DNA of 64,000 bases from Rhizobium cauense. GTDB lineage: Bacteria > Pseudomonadota > Alphaproteobacteria > Rhizobiales > Rhizobiaceae. The notes under the pieces are model-generated. The model did not search any database, had not been told where the DNA came from, and saw only the letters and a program-made list of their open reading frames with translations. Each line of letters starts with the position of its first letter. Position 1 is the stretch's first letter. Where the stretch lies: the NCBI RefSeq assembly GCF_019511525.1, contig NZ_JAEUAT010000007.1:1-64000 (forward strand). Reading direction: 5' to 3'. Shown here in pieces: positions 28,001 through 37,006 of the stretch. The translations under genes and the position numbers were made by a program.

Positions 28001-28534
28001 GGGCACGAAAACATCAAGAATGCCGCCGCGCACCGCATATTCGCCGACCTCGCGAACTGTTGCGACGCGGTCGAAGCCGTTGCGTTCAAGGCGCCCGGCA
28101 ACATCGTCCATGCGCACGGTGTTTCCCGGGCGTGCCGAGAAGGCAAGACTTTCGATGACCTCTTGCGGAGCGACCTTCTGCAGCATCGCATTAACGGTCA
28201 CCAGCACGATCGCGGCGTGCGGTTTCCTGTGATGGGCGATCAGCCCGCCCAGCGCCGCAAGACGGCGCGCCGATGTGTCGGCGCTCGGCGAAACGCGGTC
28301 GTAGGGAAGACAGTCCCAGGCAGGCAGAGTAAGCACCGGAATCTCTGGCGCAACGAAGCCTAGCATCTGCTCGAGGTCCACCATCCGCTGCCCGTCGGAA
28401 AGCACATAGGCAACCGGCTCGCCCGCGCGTGCCAGATCGGCCAGCAACAGAGCCTCCATACCGGTCGGCACGTTGCCGATCGTCAGCGGTTCGGCGATGG
28501 CTGACAGCTTCCTTGCGTCAAAACCTGAGGTCAT
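25028..28534 (-). CDS. mfd: Transcription-repair coupling factor
   Basis: Mfd removes RNA polymerase stalled at DNA damage and recruits UvrA. The 1168-residue protein has the UvrB-like N-terminal domains, the RNA-polymerase interaction domain (around DEGSVVVHAQHGIGRFVGL), the superfamily-2 translocase with Walker A GDVGFGKTEVAL and the DEEQHFGV box, the TRG-type motif region and the C-terminal TRCF domain. Its ATG overlaps the stop codon of sdhE by one base (TAATG), a coupled pair. uvrA, its repair partner, is also in this window. Confidence 0.97.
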   Translation of the reverse strand: MTSGFDARKLSAIAEPLTIGNVPTGMEALLLADLARAGEPVAYVLSDGQRMVDLEQMLGFVAPEIPVLTLPAWDCLPYDRVSPSADTSARRLAALGGLIAHHRKPHAAIVLVTVNAMLQKVAPQEVIESLAFSARPGNTVRMDDVAGRLERNGFDRVATVREVGEYAVRGGILDVFVPGSEEPVRLDFFGDTLESIRSFDPASQRTTGQVRSLDLNPMSEVTLTPDTISRFRKNYLSSFGAATRDDALYLAISEGRRYPGMEHWLPLFYEKLETVFDYLKGFRMVTDHTVRQAAEERSKLVFDYYDARLNSGQPGKGQMAQGTPYKPVTPGQLYLDGKTFASTLDAFNVMRISPFNEHEGEARRVINLDARQGERWARSNAEGGGNAERINVFDAVVKHIADKRSSGAKVLITAWTEGSLERLLQVLNEHGLERVKPVGALKEIDSLAKGEAAAGVLSLETGFEVGNLVVIGEQDILGDRMVRRSKRRKRAADFISEVAGLDEGSVVVHAQHGIGRFVGLRTIEAAGAPHACLELQYADEAKLFLPVENIDLLSRYGGEGTEAQLDKLGGGAWQMRKAKLKKRLLDMADALIRIAAERLTRHAPVLTTPEGLYDEFAARFPYDETEDQDNAIEAVRSDLGAGRPMDRLVCGDVGFGKTEVALRAAFVAAMNGIQVAVVVPTTLLARQHFKTFSERFRGLPVRVQQASRLVGSKELALTKKEVAEGKTDIVVGTHALLGAGIKFANLGLLIIDEEQHFGVKHKERLKELKSDVHVLTLSATPIPRTLQLAMTGVRELSLITTPPVDRMAVRTFISPFDSLVIRETLMREHYRGGQSFYVCPRLADLEDVHAFLRSDVPELKVAVAHGQMPAGELEDIMNAFYEGRYDVLLSTTIVESGLDVPTANTLIVHRADMFGLAQLYQLRGRVGRSKVRAFALFTLPVNKVLTATAERRLKVLQSLDTLGAGFQLASHDLDIRGAGNLLGEEQSGHIKEVGFELYQQMLEEAVAEVKGVDEIQDTGWSPQISVGTSVMIPDGYVPDLHLRMALYRRLGEITELKEIDAFGAEMIDRFGPMPIEVQHLLKIVYVKSLCRVANVEKLDAGPKGIVIQFRNKEFPNPANLVGYIAKQGTMAKIRPDQSVFLTRDLPTPEKRLQGAAVIMTQLAEMAKS

Positions 28535-28848
28535 TAGGCATTCCTGGACAGGGCGTCTGCGGGATATTCGAAATCGGGCTTGTAGGCCGCAAGCCGCGTA
28601 AACATCGGCGTTTGGAAACGCTCAGGTACAGGCCATGTTCCCATGATCCATCGCACGAGATCGTTGTCCTCTTCGGCCATGATCGTCTCGAGCTCGTCGA
28701 GTTCGGTTTCGGACAGGGTGGCGATTTCCTTCTCGGCGAACTGCCCGAAGACGAGATCCATTTCGCGGATACCGCGATGCCAGCAGCGAAAGAGGATTCG
28801 GCGGCGGCGCGGATCAAGATCGGCGCTCGAGAGTGACACACCCGTCAT
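28534..28848 (-). CDS. sdhE: FAD assembly factor SdhE
   Basis: SdhE helps insert FAD covalently into the flavoprotein subunit of succinate dehydrogenase. The 104-residue protein carries the R-G-x2-E motif in WHRGIREMDLVFGQF, the signature of this family. ATG 28848 (MTGVSLSSADLDPRRRRILF) is chosen; a start 26 codons further upstream would extend into the divergent recG promoter region. It precedes mfd with a one-base overlap and is divergent from recG. Confidence 0.88.
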   Translation of the reverse strand: MTGVSLSSADLDPRRRRILFRCWHRGIREMDLVFGQFAEKEIATLSETELDELETIMAEEDNDLVRWIMGTWPVPERFQTPMFTRLAAYKPDFEYPADALSRNA

Positions 28849-28940
28849 GGCTTTACCTTCCTGTTGATGCGCCTCTATAGACCCTCGAAAGCGGCTTGTC
28901 AGCCTTGCCAAGGCCGCATTGTTCATCGCATTTTGCCGCC

Positions 28941-31046
28941 ATGCGCCCAGCCATTCTCGATCCGCTGTTTTCGCCTGTTTCCGCCTTGCCCGGCGTCGGT
29001 CCCAAGATCGCCGAGTTGCTGGTCAAGCTGCTTGGGCGCGAGACGCCTGATGAGACACGCGTCGTCGATCTGCTGTTTCATGCACCGCATTCCCTGATCG
29101 ATCGCAGAAACCAGCCGGGGATAGCCCGCGCGCCGCAAGGCGCCATCGTTACTGTCACGGCGCGCGTGGATCGTCATCAGGCACCGCCGCGCGGCAAGAG
29201 CAACATTCCCTATCGCGTCGTCCTGCACGACGAGACGGGTGAGCTCACACTTGTGTTCTTTCGCGGGCAGGCTGCATGGCTTGAAAAGCAGTTGCCGCTC
29301 GACGAGGAAGTGATCGTCAGCGGCAAGATCGACTGGTTCAATGGGCGCGCCTCTATGGTTCACCCAGATTATGTCGTGAAAGCCAGCGAAGCCGAAAACC
29401 TGCCCCTGGTCGAGCCGATCTATCCCCTCACTGCAGGTCTTTCGCCCAAGACACTGCGCAAGATCATTGAAGCTGCACTACCACGCACGCCGGAGCTGCC
29501 GGAATGGATCGATTTGGCTCTCGCGCAGAAGCAGGGTCTGCCGTCGATAGCAGATGCCTTTCACGGGCTGCATGAACCGCGCGATCCCTCCGATATCGAC
29601 CCCCAGGCACCTGCCCGCCGCCGCCTAGCCTACGACGAGTTCCTGGCCGGTCAGTTGTCCCTCAGCCTGGTGCGCCAGCGGCTGCGCAAGGTGGCTGGCC
29701 AGCCTGTTCATCCGACAGGCCATATCAGCGCCCGGATCCTGCAGGCTTTGCCGTTCTCGCCGACATCAAGCCAGAGTGCCGCGGTTGCCGACATCCTGAA
29801 AGGCATGGCAGGCGAAGATCGCATGTTGCGCCTGCTCCAAGGCGACGTCGGTTCCGGCAAGACGCTGGTCGCTCTCATGTCGATGGTCGCAGTGATCGAA
29901 AGCGGCGGCCAAGCCGTCCTCATGGCGCCGACAGAAATTCTCGCCCGCCAACACCACGCGACAATCTCGAAGTTTGCCGCTTCCGCGGGTCTCGGAATCG
30001 AGGTTCTCACCGGCCGCACCAAGGGTCGCGAACGGGAAGACATCCTGGAGAGGATCGCATCGGGCGAGGCGCAGATCATCATCGGCACCCACGCCCTCTT
30101 TCAGGACAGCGTCAACTATCGCAATCTCATGCTGGCCGTGGTCGACGAGCAGCACCGCTTTGGCGTCCACCAGCGCCTCAGACTGACAGCAAAGGGGATA
30201 ACGCCGCACATGCTCGTCATGACGGCCACCCCCATTCCGCGTACGCTGGTACTTGCCGCCTTCGGCGACATGGCCGTCTCCAAGCTGACAGAGAAGCCCG
30301 CCGGTCGGAAACCGATACAGACGATCACAATCCCGACCGAGCGCACCGGCGAGATCGTTGGACGTATGAGGAGTGCTTTGGCGGAGGGCAAGAAAGCCTA
30401 CTGGATCTGCCCGCTGGTCGAGGAGTCCGAGGAAAGCGACCTGATGTCAGTCGAGGAGCGTCATGCAACCCTCGTTTCGTCGCTCGGATCCGGTATCGGC
30501 CTCATCCACGGCCGCATGAGCGGCCCGGAGAAGGATGCCGTGATGATGGCGTTCAAGAACGGTGAAATTCGCCTCTTGGTCGCAACGACCGTGGTGGAAG
30601 TCGGCGTCGATGTTCCCGATGCGACGATCATGGTGATCGAACATGCCGAGCGCTTCGGCTTGGCTCAGCTTCACCAGCTTCGTGGACGCGTAGGGCGCGG
30701 TGACGAGGCTTCGACCTGCATCCTGCTCTACAAGGGACCACTGGGCGAAACTGGTCATGCGCGCCTGTCGATCATGCGTGAAACGGAAGACGGATTTCGG
30801 ATCGCTGAGGAAGACCTGAAACTGCGCGGCGAAGGCGAATTGCTCGGCACGCGTCAGTCGGGAACGCCCGGCTTTCGCATCGCAAGCCTCGAAGCACATG
30901 CCGATCTTCTGGAAATTGCCCGCCGCGACGCCGCCTATCTGATCGAGCGCGATCCAGATCTGACCAGCGAGCGCGGCAAGGCTGTGCGCACCCTGCTCTA
31001 CCTGTTTCGCCGCGACGAGGCGATACGCTTCCTGCACGCCGGCTGA
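28941..31046 (+). CDS. recG: ATP-dependent DNA helicase RecG
   Basis: RecG remodels stalled replication forks and branched recombination intermediates. The 701-residue protein has an N-terminal wedge/OB domain (GAIVTVTARVDRHQ, WFNGRASMVHPDYV), the helicase core with Walker A GDVGSGKT and the DEQHRFGV box, and the C-terminal motifs QLRGRVGRGDE and GEGELLGTRQSGTPGF. ATG 28941 (MRPAILDPLFSPVSALPGVG) gives the standard length. The gene is divergent from sdhE-mfd, which is also a repair translocase locus. Confidence 0.96.
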   Translation: MRPAILDPLFSPVSALPGVGPKIAELLVKLLGRETPDETRVVDLLFHAPHSLIDRRNQPGIARAPQGAIVTVTARVDRHQAPPRGKSNIPYRVVLHDETGELTLVFFRGQAAWLEKQLPLDEEVIVSGKIDWFNGRASMVHPDYVVKASEAENLPLVEPIYPLTAGLSPKTLRKIIEAALPRTPELPEWIDLALAQKQGLPSIADAFHGLHEPRDPSDIDPQAPARRRLAYDEFLAGQLSLSLVRQRLRKVAGQPVHPTGHISARILQALPFSPTSSQSAAVADILKGMAGEDRMLRLLQGDVGSGKTLVALMSMVAVIESGGQAVLMAPTEILARQHHATISKFAASAGLGIEVLTGRTKGREREDILERIASGEAQIIIGTHALFQDSVNYRNLMLAVVDEQHRFGVHQRLRLTAKGITPHMLVMTATPIPRTLVLAAFGDMAVSKLTEKPAGRKPIQTITIPTERTGEIVGRMRSALAEGKKAYWICPLVEESEESDLMSVEERHATLVSSLGSGIGLIHGRMSGPEKDAVMMAFKNGEIRLLVATTVVEVGVDVPDATIMVIEHAERFGLAQLHQLRGRVGRGDEASTCILLYKGPLGETGHARLSIMRETEDGFRIAEEDLKLRGEGELLGTRQSGTPGFRIASLEAHADLLEIARRDAAYLIERDPDLTSERGKAVRTLLYLFRRDEAIRFLHAG

Positions 31047-31063
31047 GCGGGACGCGTTCGGAA

Positions 31064-31768
31064 CTACATCTCGATCGGGGCCGGCAACGGCTTGCGCGTC
31101 CGCTCCTGTTTCAGCATGCGCGCTGCGAGTTCCTCAGGCGCGACCAGACCGCCTGAGATCAGTAGCTTGGCGGCGTCCTCCGGCGACATATCGAGCGGAA
31201 CGATCTTCTCGCGTGGCGTGAAGATCAGGAAGCCGGCAGTCGGGACCGGTGTCGGGGGCAGAAACACGCAGACCATGTCGTGGCCCATTGCGTTGAACTT
31301 CGATGCAATCTCGCCCTTGGCGTCTGTTGAGATGAAGACCAGGGCCCAAAGACCCGGGCTCGGATACTCGATGAGGCCGACCTTCTTGAAGGAGTTCGTC
31401 TTGTCCTTCAGCACTGTTTCGAAAATCTGCTTGACGCTGTGGTAGATGCTGCGCACGAGCGGCACGCGGCGCACAAGGGATTCGCTGAACTGAACGATGC
31501 TCTGGCCGATCAGATTTTTGCCGAGGAAGCCAATGAGCGTGATCGCGATGAGCGCGATCAGCAGTCCCGAGCCCGGCACAGCGAAATTCAAGTAGTTGTC
31601 TGGGTCATAGCGTGCCGGCAGATATGGCTTCACCCAACTGTCCGCCCAGCGCACGACAGACCATGTGAGCCACAGCGTGATCGCGACCGGTGCACAAATA
31701 ATCAACCCCGCCAGGAAGTTGTTCCTGATGCGAGTTGCTATCGGCAATCGGGGCAGTTTTTCCGTCAT
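31064..31768 (-). CDS. DUF502 integral membrane protein
   Basis: The 234-residue protein has two transmembrane segments near the N-terminus (FLAGLIICAPVAITLWLTW and GLLIALIAITLIGFLG) followed by a soluble part, in the layout of DUF502. A proposed role in the family is not established. ATG 31768 (MTEKLPRLPIATRIRNNF) matches the family N-terminus; an in-frame ATG at 31822 has a better-looking AGGA ribosome-binding site and would add 18 residues, so the start is open. It converges with recG and precedes glmS, which is read in the same direction upstream. Confidence 0.82.
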   Translation of the reverse strand: MTEKLPRLPIATRIRNNFLAGLIICAPVAITLWLTWSVVRWADSWVKPYLPARYDPDNYLNFAVPGSGLLIALIAITLIGFLGKNLIGQSIVQFSESLVRRVPLVRSIYHSVKQIFETVLKDKTNSFKKVGLIEYPSPGLWALVFISTDAKGEIASKFNAMGHDMVCVFLPPTPVPTAGFLIFTPREKIVPLDMSPEDAAKLLISGGLVAPEELAARMLKQERTRKPLPAPIEM

Positions 31769-31889
31769 CGCGTGCTGATAACTCCGTTGAGCAGGCCGGC
31801 TATCGGAAATCAGCTCCCCCATGCTTTCCTGATGGAAAAACTGCCAGAAATTGCCTTGCCGTACAAGTCTTCAGGCATCTAACGGTCGG

Positions 31890-33716
31890 TCACTCCACCG
31901 TGACCGACTTCGCCAGATTGCGCGGCTGATCGACATCCGTGCCCATGAAAACGGCCGTGTGATAGGCGAGCAACTGGATCGGCAGCGAGAAGATCATAGG
32001 GGCAATGATTTCATCGACATTCGGCAGCACGATCGTCGCCATTGTCTGCAGCTTCGACGCCGCTGCACCTGCCTCGTCAGTGATGAAGATGATGCGACCG
32101 CCGCGCGCGGCAACCTCCTGCATGTTCGATACGGTCTTGTCGAAAAACCGATCGAACGGCGCGATCACGATAACGGGCATGTTCTCGTCGATCAATGCAA
32201 TCGGCCCATGCTTCAGTTCGCCCGCGGCATATCCTTCGGCATGGATGTAGGAGATCTCCTTGAGCTTGAGCGCCCCTTCCATTGCGAGTGGGAAGCTTGT
32301 GCCCCGGCCGAGATAGAGAACATCGCGGCATTTCGAAAGCTCGCGCGAAAGGCTTTCCATCTGTGGCTGGATGAGGTTCAGTACCCGGCTCATGATGCGC
32401 GGCATTTCCGTGAGATGACGGACCAGTTCGCGTTCCTGCTCCGCGTTGATCGTTCCCCTCGCCTTGCCTGCGCCAAGCGCCAGCGACGCCAGCACTGCGA
32501 GCTGGCATGTAAACGCCTTCGTCGAGGCCACGCCGATTTCCGGACCTGCCATGATCGGAAAGACGGCATCGGACTCGCGAGCGATGGTCGATTCCCGTAC
32601 GTTGACGACGGCACCGATCTTCAGCCCGTGGTCCTTGCAATAGCGAAGCGATGCCAGCGTGTCTGCGGTTTCGCCCGATTGGGAAATGAAGAGTGCCGCC
32701 TGCGAAGGCGACAGCGGCATTTCGCGATAACGGAATTCGGATGCGACATCGATTTCCACGGGCAGACGGGCATAGCGCTCGAACCAGTACTTGCCGACGA
32801 GGCCGGCGAGGTATGCCGTTCCACAGGCAGAGATGGCCAAGCCACTCGCCGCCTTGAAATCGATCGCGTTGGCGCTGTCGCTAATCGTCTTGCTGGCGAA
32901 GTCGACGTAGTGGCTAAGGGCATGCGAAATGACCTCCGGCTGTTCGTAGATCTCCTTCTCCATAAAATGCCGATGATTGCCTTTGTCGACGACATAGGCG
33001 GTCGTCTGCGAGATCTGCCTCGGGCGCTGCACTTCGTTGCCGGAAAAGTCGAGGATCGTCGCGCCATCTCGTGTCAGCACGGCCCAATCGCCATCGACCA
33101 GATAGGTGATCTCGTTGGTAAAGGGCGACAGCGCAATGGCATCCGATCCGAGGAACATCTCGCCCGAGCCATAGCCGACGGCGAGCGGCGGTCCGGAGCG
33201 GGCCGCCATGATCGTGCTGGGGTCATTCTGCAGCATGATCGCCAGCGCATAGGCGCCGGTTACCCGGTTCAGCATCTTGAGCATTGCTGCGCGCGGCTCG
33301 AAGCCTTCGCGGAGGTACTTCGCCATCAAATGGGCAACGACCTCGGTGTCCGTCTGAGTCTGGAAGACTGCGCCCTCGCCCGTCAGTTCGTCGCGTAGCT
33401 CGGAGAAATTCTCGATGATGCCGTTGTGGACGACCGCGACTCCGTCGACGAAGTGTGGATGCGCATTGGTCTCGTTGGGAATGCCGTGAGTGGCCCAGCG
33501 CGTGTGTGCGATGCCGATCGTTCCAGGCAAGGGCTCGCCATCAAGGCGCTTTTCGAGATTGAAGAGTTTGCCCTCGGCGCGGCGCCGATCCATTTCGCCG
33601 TTATGAATGGTCGCGACACCAGCAGAGTCATAACCGCGATACTCGAGGCGCTTCAGGGCATCCACGAGGCGTCCTGCTACCGGGCTGTTTCCAACGATTC
33701 CAACAATTCCGCACAT
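31890..33716 (-). CDS. glmS: Glutamine-fructose-6-phosphate aminotransferase
   Basis: GlmS makes glucosamine-6-phosphate from fructose-6-phosphate and glutamine, the first step to UDP-GlcNAc for peptidoglycan and LPS. The 608-residue protein starts MCGIVGIVG, where Cys2 becomes the N-terminal nucleophile after methionine removal. The glutaminase domain (1-240) has RGYDSAG and HTRWATHG; the isomerase part has two SIS domains (SQSGETADTL and LGRGTSFPLAMEGALKLKE). It ends SVTVE, the usual C-terminus. glmU lies 104 bases upstream on the same strand, so the pathway genes are adjacent. Confidence 0.97.
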   Translation of the reverse strand: MCGIVGIVGNSPVAGRLVDALKRLEYRGYDSAGVATIHNGEMDRRRAEGKLFNLEKRLDGEPLPGTIGIAHTRWATHGIPNETNAHPHFVDGVAVVHNGIIENFSELRDELTGEGAVFQTQTDTEVVAHLMAKYLREGFEPRAAMLKMLNRVTGAYALAIMLQNDPSTIMAARSGPPLAVGYGSGEMFLGSDAIALSPFTNEITYLVDGDWAVLTRDGATILDFSGNEVQRPRQISQTTAYVVDKGNHRHFMEKEIYEQPEVISHALSHYVDFASKTISDSANAIDFKAASGLAISACGTAYLAGLVGKYWFERYARLPVEIDVASEFRYREMPLSPSQAALFISQSGETADTLASLRYCKDHGLKIGAVVNVRESTIARESDAVFPIMAGPEIGVASTKAFTCQLAVLASLALGAGKARGTINAEQERELVRHLTEMPRIMSRVLNLIQPQMESLSRELSKCRDVLYLGRGTSFPLAMEGALKLKEISYIHAEGYAAGELKHGPIALIDENMPVIVIAPFDRFFDKTVSNMQEVAARGGRIIFITDEAGAAASKLQTMATIVLPNVDEIIAPMIFSLPIQLLAYHTAVFMGTDVDQPRNLAKSVTVE

Positions 33717-33820
33717 AAAAGTCCCCAAAGCCTTCCGTTTCGGAGGCCACTCGTAACGATTCTGTCTTTTTTCTCAATGGCCTCGGCGGTCACTTTCAGT
33801 TTCCGCGCGTTACGCGAAGC

Positions 33821-35182
33821 CTATGCCTTGGGCTTCTTCGCAGCCTTGATCGCCAGCGCGCGTTCACGCAGTAACGTGGCTCTATCCGGCTTCAGTTCCT
33901 GGCGCGCACGCCCAAGAGCGAGTGCATCGGCTGGAACGTCGGCCGTAATGACGCTGCCGGAGGCAATATAGGCGTTGTCGCCGATGCTGACCGGCGCCAC
34001 AAGCGAGGAGTTCGATCCAATGAAGGCATTCGCGCCAATGAGAGTCTCGTGCTTGTTGACGCCGTCATAGTTGCAGGTGATCGTACCCGCACCGATGTTG
34101 GTCCCGGCTCCCACGGTTGCGTCGCCGATGTAGGTCAGATGATTGACCTTGGCGCCCTCACCGATCTTGCCGTTCTTGACCTCGCAGAAATTGCCGACCT
34201 TGGAGCCATTGGCAAGATCGGCACCGGGACGCAATCGTGCGAACGGGCCAACCGTTGCTCCGGCGCTGACATGCGCGCCTTCGATATGCGAGAAGGCGTG
34301 AATGATCGCGCCGCTATCAATCGTTGCGCCGGGGCCGAACACGACATTCGGCTCGATCAGTGCGTCCTGTCCGATCACGGTGTCATACGAGAGAAATACG
34401 GTCTCGGGAGCAATCATCGTCACCCCTGCGATCATCATCTCATGGCGTCTGCGCTCCTGCCAGAACCGCTCGATGACCGCCAGCTCGGCGCGATTGTTGC
34501 AACCGGTCATCTCGATCTCGGGTGCGTCGACGGCGGTAACGCGGCCACCGACAGAACGGGCGATTTCGACCAGGTCGGTCAGGTAGTATTCACCCTTGGC
34601 ATTGGCGTTGCCGATCCGGGATAGCAAATCAAGTGCCTTGCGACCGTTGATCGCCATGAGGCCGCTGTTGCACCATTTCACGGCACGCTCGGCATCACTG
34701 GCATCCCGTTCCTCCCGAATGGCAATCAGTTCGCCATCCTTAACGAGCAGGCGACCGTAGCCTGTAGGCCGGTCGGTGTGGAAGCCGATCACGACCACAT
34801 CGCTGCCCTCGGCAAGCCCCTGACGTGCTGCCTTGAGTGGTCCTTCGGTCTGGAGGGCTACATCGCCGTAGGTGACGATAATATCGTCGTATCCGCGTGC
34901 GATTGCCTCGCGCGCCGCGAGAACGGCATGGCCGGTGCCTAGACGTTCCTTCTGAAGGTACGTCTCAATCTTGACACTACCGACCTGGGCAGCCTTTGCC
35001 ACCTCCTCGGCATCGCGTCCCAGCACAAGCGCAACTGCGGAAATATCGCTCTTTGCGACGGCATCCACAACGTGGGCAATCATCGGACGATTTGCGACCG
35101 GATGCAGCACCTTCGATTTCGACGACTTCATTCGCGTGCTGTCACCCGCAGCGAGAATGACGGCGAGACAAGTGCGTTCCAT
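33821..35182 (-). CDS. glmU: Bifunctional GlcNAc-1-P uridyltransferase/GlcN-1-P acetyltransferase
   Basis: GlmU acetylates glucosamine-1-phosphate and then makes UDP-GlcNAc. The 453-residue protein has the N-terminal pyrophosphorylase domain with [16 protein letters not shown] and the C-terminal left-handed beta-helix built of hexapeptide repeats ([37 protein letters not shown]). ATG 35182 ([13 protein letters not shown]) is chosen because the 23 codons upstream lack any family match. It is followed by glmS and preceded by a GntR regulator gene on the same strand. Confidence 0.96.
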   Translation of the reverse strand: MERTCLAVILAAGDSTRMKSSKSKVLHPVANRPMIAHVVDAVAKSDISAVALVLGRDAEEVAKAAQVGSVKIETYLQKERLGTGHAVLAAREAIARGYDDIIVTYGDVALQTEGPLKAARQGLAEGSDVVVIGFHTDRPTGYGRLLVKDGELIAIREERDASDAERAVKWCNSGLMAINGRKALDLLSRIGNANAKGEYYLTDLVEIARSVGGRVTAVDAPEIEMTGCNNRAELAVIERFWQERRRHEMMIAGVTMIAPETVFLSYDTVIGQDALIEPNVVFGPGATIDSGAIIHAFSHIEGAHVSAGATVGPFARLRPGADLANGSKVGNFCEVKNGKIGEGAKVNHLTYIGDATVGAGTNIGAGTITCNYDGVNKHETLIGANAFIGSNSSLVAPVSIGDNAYIASGSVITADVPADALALGRARQELKPDRATLLRERALAIKAAKKPKA

Positions 35183-35265
35183 GATTTGCTCCGAGAATCC
35201 GTTGATTGCGGCCTTTCGCTGCCTCATAGCAGCAAGACAAGCCCGGAACAAAGGTCAAAATGGAA

Positions 35266-36018
35266 TCAGGCGGAGGCCTTCGCCATGGCTGCGTAGGCTT
35301 CGCGGACATGTTCGCGACCGTCTATGATCACGAGCTCCATCGCCTTTCGGGCAGCGTCGGAATCGCCTGCCACGATCGCCTCGACGATGCGCATATGCGT
35401 GTCGGCGATGTCGGAAAATCCGTTCTGCGATGGTGGTGTACTGATGCGGAACATACCCACCAGCGCGGCTTCGATCAGGCTTCCCAGCGTTCGCATGAAG
35501 GGGTTGTGCGACGCCTCGGCTATAGCGAGGTGAAAATGCAGGTCGGCCAAGGCAAGGCTTTCGCTGGTATGACCCATGGAGGCCATTTCCATCGCCAGCG
35601 TACGCAGGTTTTCGATGTCTTCCTTGCTCGCGCGCTCGGCGACGAGACCGGCGGCAAAGGGTTCAAAGGCCAGGCGGATATCGTAAAGCTGCAACAGGAA
35701 TTCTTCTGTCACCCCGCTGTCGAAGTGCCAGGCTATGATCTCGCTGTCGAACATGTTCCAGAGGTTCTTCTCTGTCACGCGTGTTCCGACGCGGGCCTTG
35801 GCCACGATCATGCCTTTTGCGGCGAGCGTCTTCATCGTTTCCCGAAGGACTGTGCGCGAGACCTTGAAGCGTTGAGCAAGCTCGGCATCGCCAGGCAGAA
35901 TGCTCCCGACAGGATAGCTTCCAGCAACGATCGCCCTGCCGAGCTCATCCACGACCTGCGCGTGGCTCGTACGCGATTTCCGTCCTGTCTTTCCTGTCTC
36001 AAGCAATCTGCTACGCAA
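35266..36018 (-). CDS. GntR/FCD family regulator of the adjacent sugar transporter
   Basis: The 250-residue protein has an N-terminal winged helix-turn-helix (LAQRFKVSRTVLRETMKTLAAKGM) and a C-terminal FCD ligand domain with the metal-type histidines in DLHFHLAIAEASHN and DTHMRIVEAI. Such proteins usually respond to a sugar acid or sugar. The start codon appears to be TTG (36018), with GGAGG 8 bases upstream; this is the most unusual start in the window. It is the last gene after the ABC transporter operon, 19 bases behind the permease gene, so it is probably its local regulator. Confidence 0.85.
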   Translation of the reverse strand: MRSRLLETGKTGRKSRTSHAQVVDELGRAIVAGSYPVGSILPGDAELAQRFKVSRTVLRETMKTLAAKGMIVAKARVGTRVTEKNLWNMFDSEIIAWHFDSGVTEEFLLQLYDIRLAFEPFAAGLVAERASKEDIENLRTLAMEMASMGHTSESLALADLHFHLAIAEASHNPFMRTLGSLIEAALVGMFRISTPPSQNGFSDIADTHMRIVEAIVAGDSDAARKAMELVIIDGREHVREAYAAMAKASA

Positions 36019-36037
36019 CTAGAATACCTCCCCCGTG

Positions 36038-37006
36038 TTAGGCATACCTCTTGTTCAAACTAGAAAGGAAGAGAATAACTTTCTGCATTAGAATGAATGC
36101 AAAAAGCAACAAGCCAATCAAGATCTTCGTCCACCAGCTCGAGAGCGTCCCGTCGAAGGTGATGTAGGTCTGGATTAGGCCCTGTATCAGGATACCGATG
36201 AAGGTACCTGCCACAAATCCCGCCCCTCCGGTCAACAGCGTCCCCCCAATGACGACTGCTGCGATGGCGTCCAGCTCGACGCCGACGGCTGCCAGAGAAT
36301 AACCGGCCGACGTATAGAGCGAAAAAACGATTCCGGATAGGCCGGCGAGAAAGCCGGATAGCGCATAGATCTGTATCGTCGTGCGGCCAACCGGGACGCC
36401 CATTAGCTGTGCGGTCTGCGAGCCGCCACCGAGTGCGTAGACGTTGGTGCCGAAGCGCGTGCGGTGCGCCAGGAATATGCCCCCGACAAACACGAGAAGC
36501 ATGATGCCGCCAAGAAGAGTCAGGCGTCCACCGCCCGGCATCCTGTAGTAGAGGCCGGTCAAAGTCGCGTAGTAGTCGTGATTGATCGGAATACTATCGA
36601 TCGACAGCACGAAGGCCATGCCCCGCGCAAGGAACATGCCCGCGAGCGTAACGATGAACGCCGGCATCTGGAGGTAGTGAATGATCGCGCCCATTGCTGC
36701 ACCGAAGCCGGTCGTGATGATAAGCACCAACACAAAGGCAACGAGCGGATGGATTGCGGTGTTCTGCAGGACGACGGCAAGGAAGACGCCCGTGAACGCG
36801 ATCACCGAGCCGATCGACAAGTCAATGCCGCCGGAGATGATCACGAACGTCATGCCGACTGCTGCTATCCCCAGAAACGCGTTATCAGTCATCAGGTTGC
36901 CGATCACGCGCGTCGACAGAATGTTGGGATATTGCAGCGTGCAGATCGCATAGGAGAGCACGAAGATCACGACGGTGGCCAGCAGGGGCAGATATTTCGA
37001 GTTCAT
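36038..37006 (-). CDS. Sugar ABC transporter permease, YjfF-like
   Basis: The 322-residue inner-membrane protein belongs to the BPD_transp_2 family (ribose/galactofuranose type). It has about eight hydrophobic helices and the EAA-like region GGIDLSIGSVIAFTGV and the GGTLLTGGAGFVAGTFIG segment. Its ATG overlaps the stop codon of the upstream permease gene (ATGA). With the second permease, the ATPase and the binding protein it matches the YtfQ-YtfR-YtfT-YjfF galactofuranose layout in gene order; the actual substrate is unproven. Confidence 0.85.
   Translation of the reverse strand: MNSKYLPLLATVVIFVLSYAICTLQYPNILSTRVIGNLMTDNAFLGIAAVGMTFVIISGGIDLSIGSVIAFTGVFLAVVLQNTAIHPLVAFVLVLIITTGFGAAMGAIIHYLQMPAFIVTLAGMFLARGMAFVLSIDSIPINHDYYATLTGLYYRMPGGGRLTLLGGIMLLVFVGGIFLAHRTRFGTNVYALGGGSQTAQLMGVPVGRTTIQIYALSGFLAGLSGIVFSLYTSAGYSLAAVGVELDAIAAVVIGGTLLTGGAGFVAGTFIGILIQGLIQTYITFDGTLSSWWTKILIGLLLFAFILMQKVILFLSSLNKRYA

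Noticed and set aside
31851..33398. 515-codon plus-strand frame opposite glmS
   Set aside because: Antisense shadow without ribosome-binding site; arginine-rich composition typical of reversed high-GC coding sequence.
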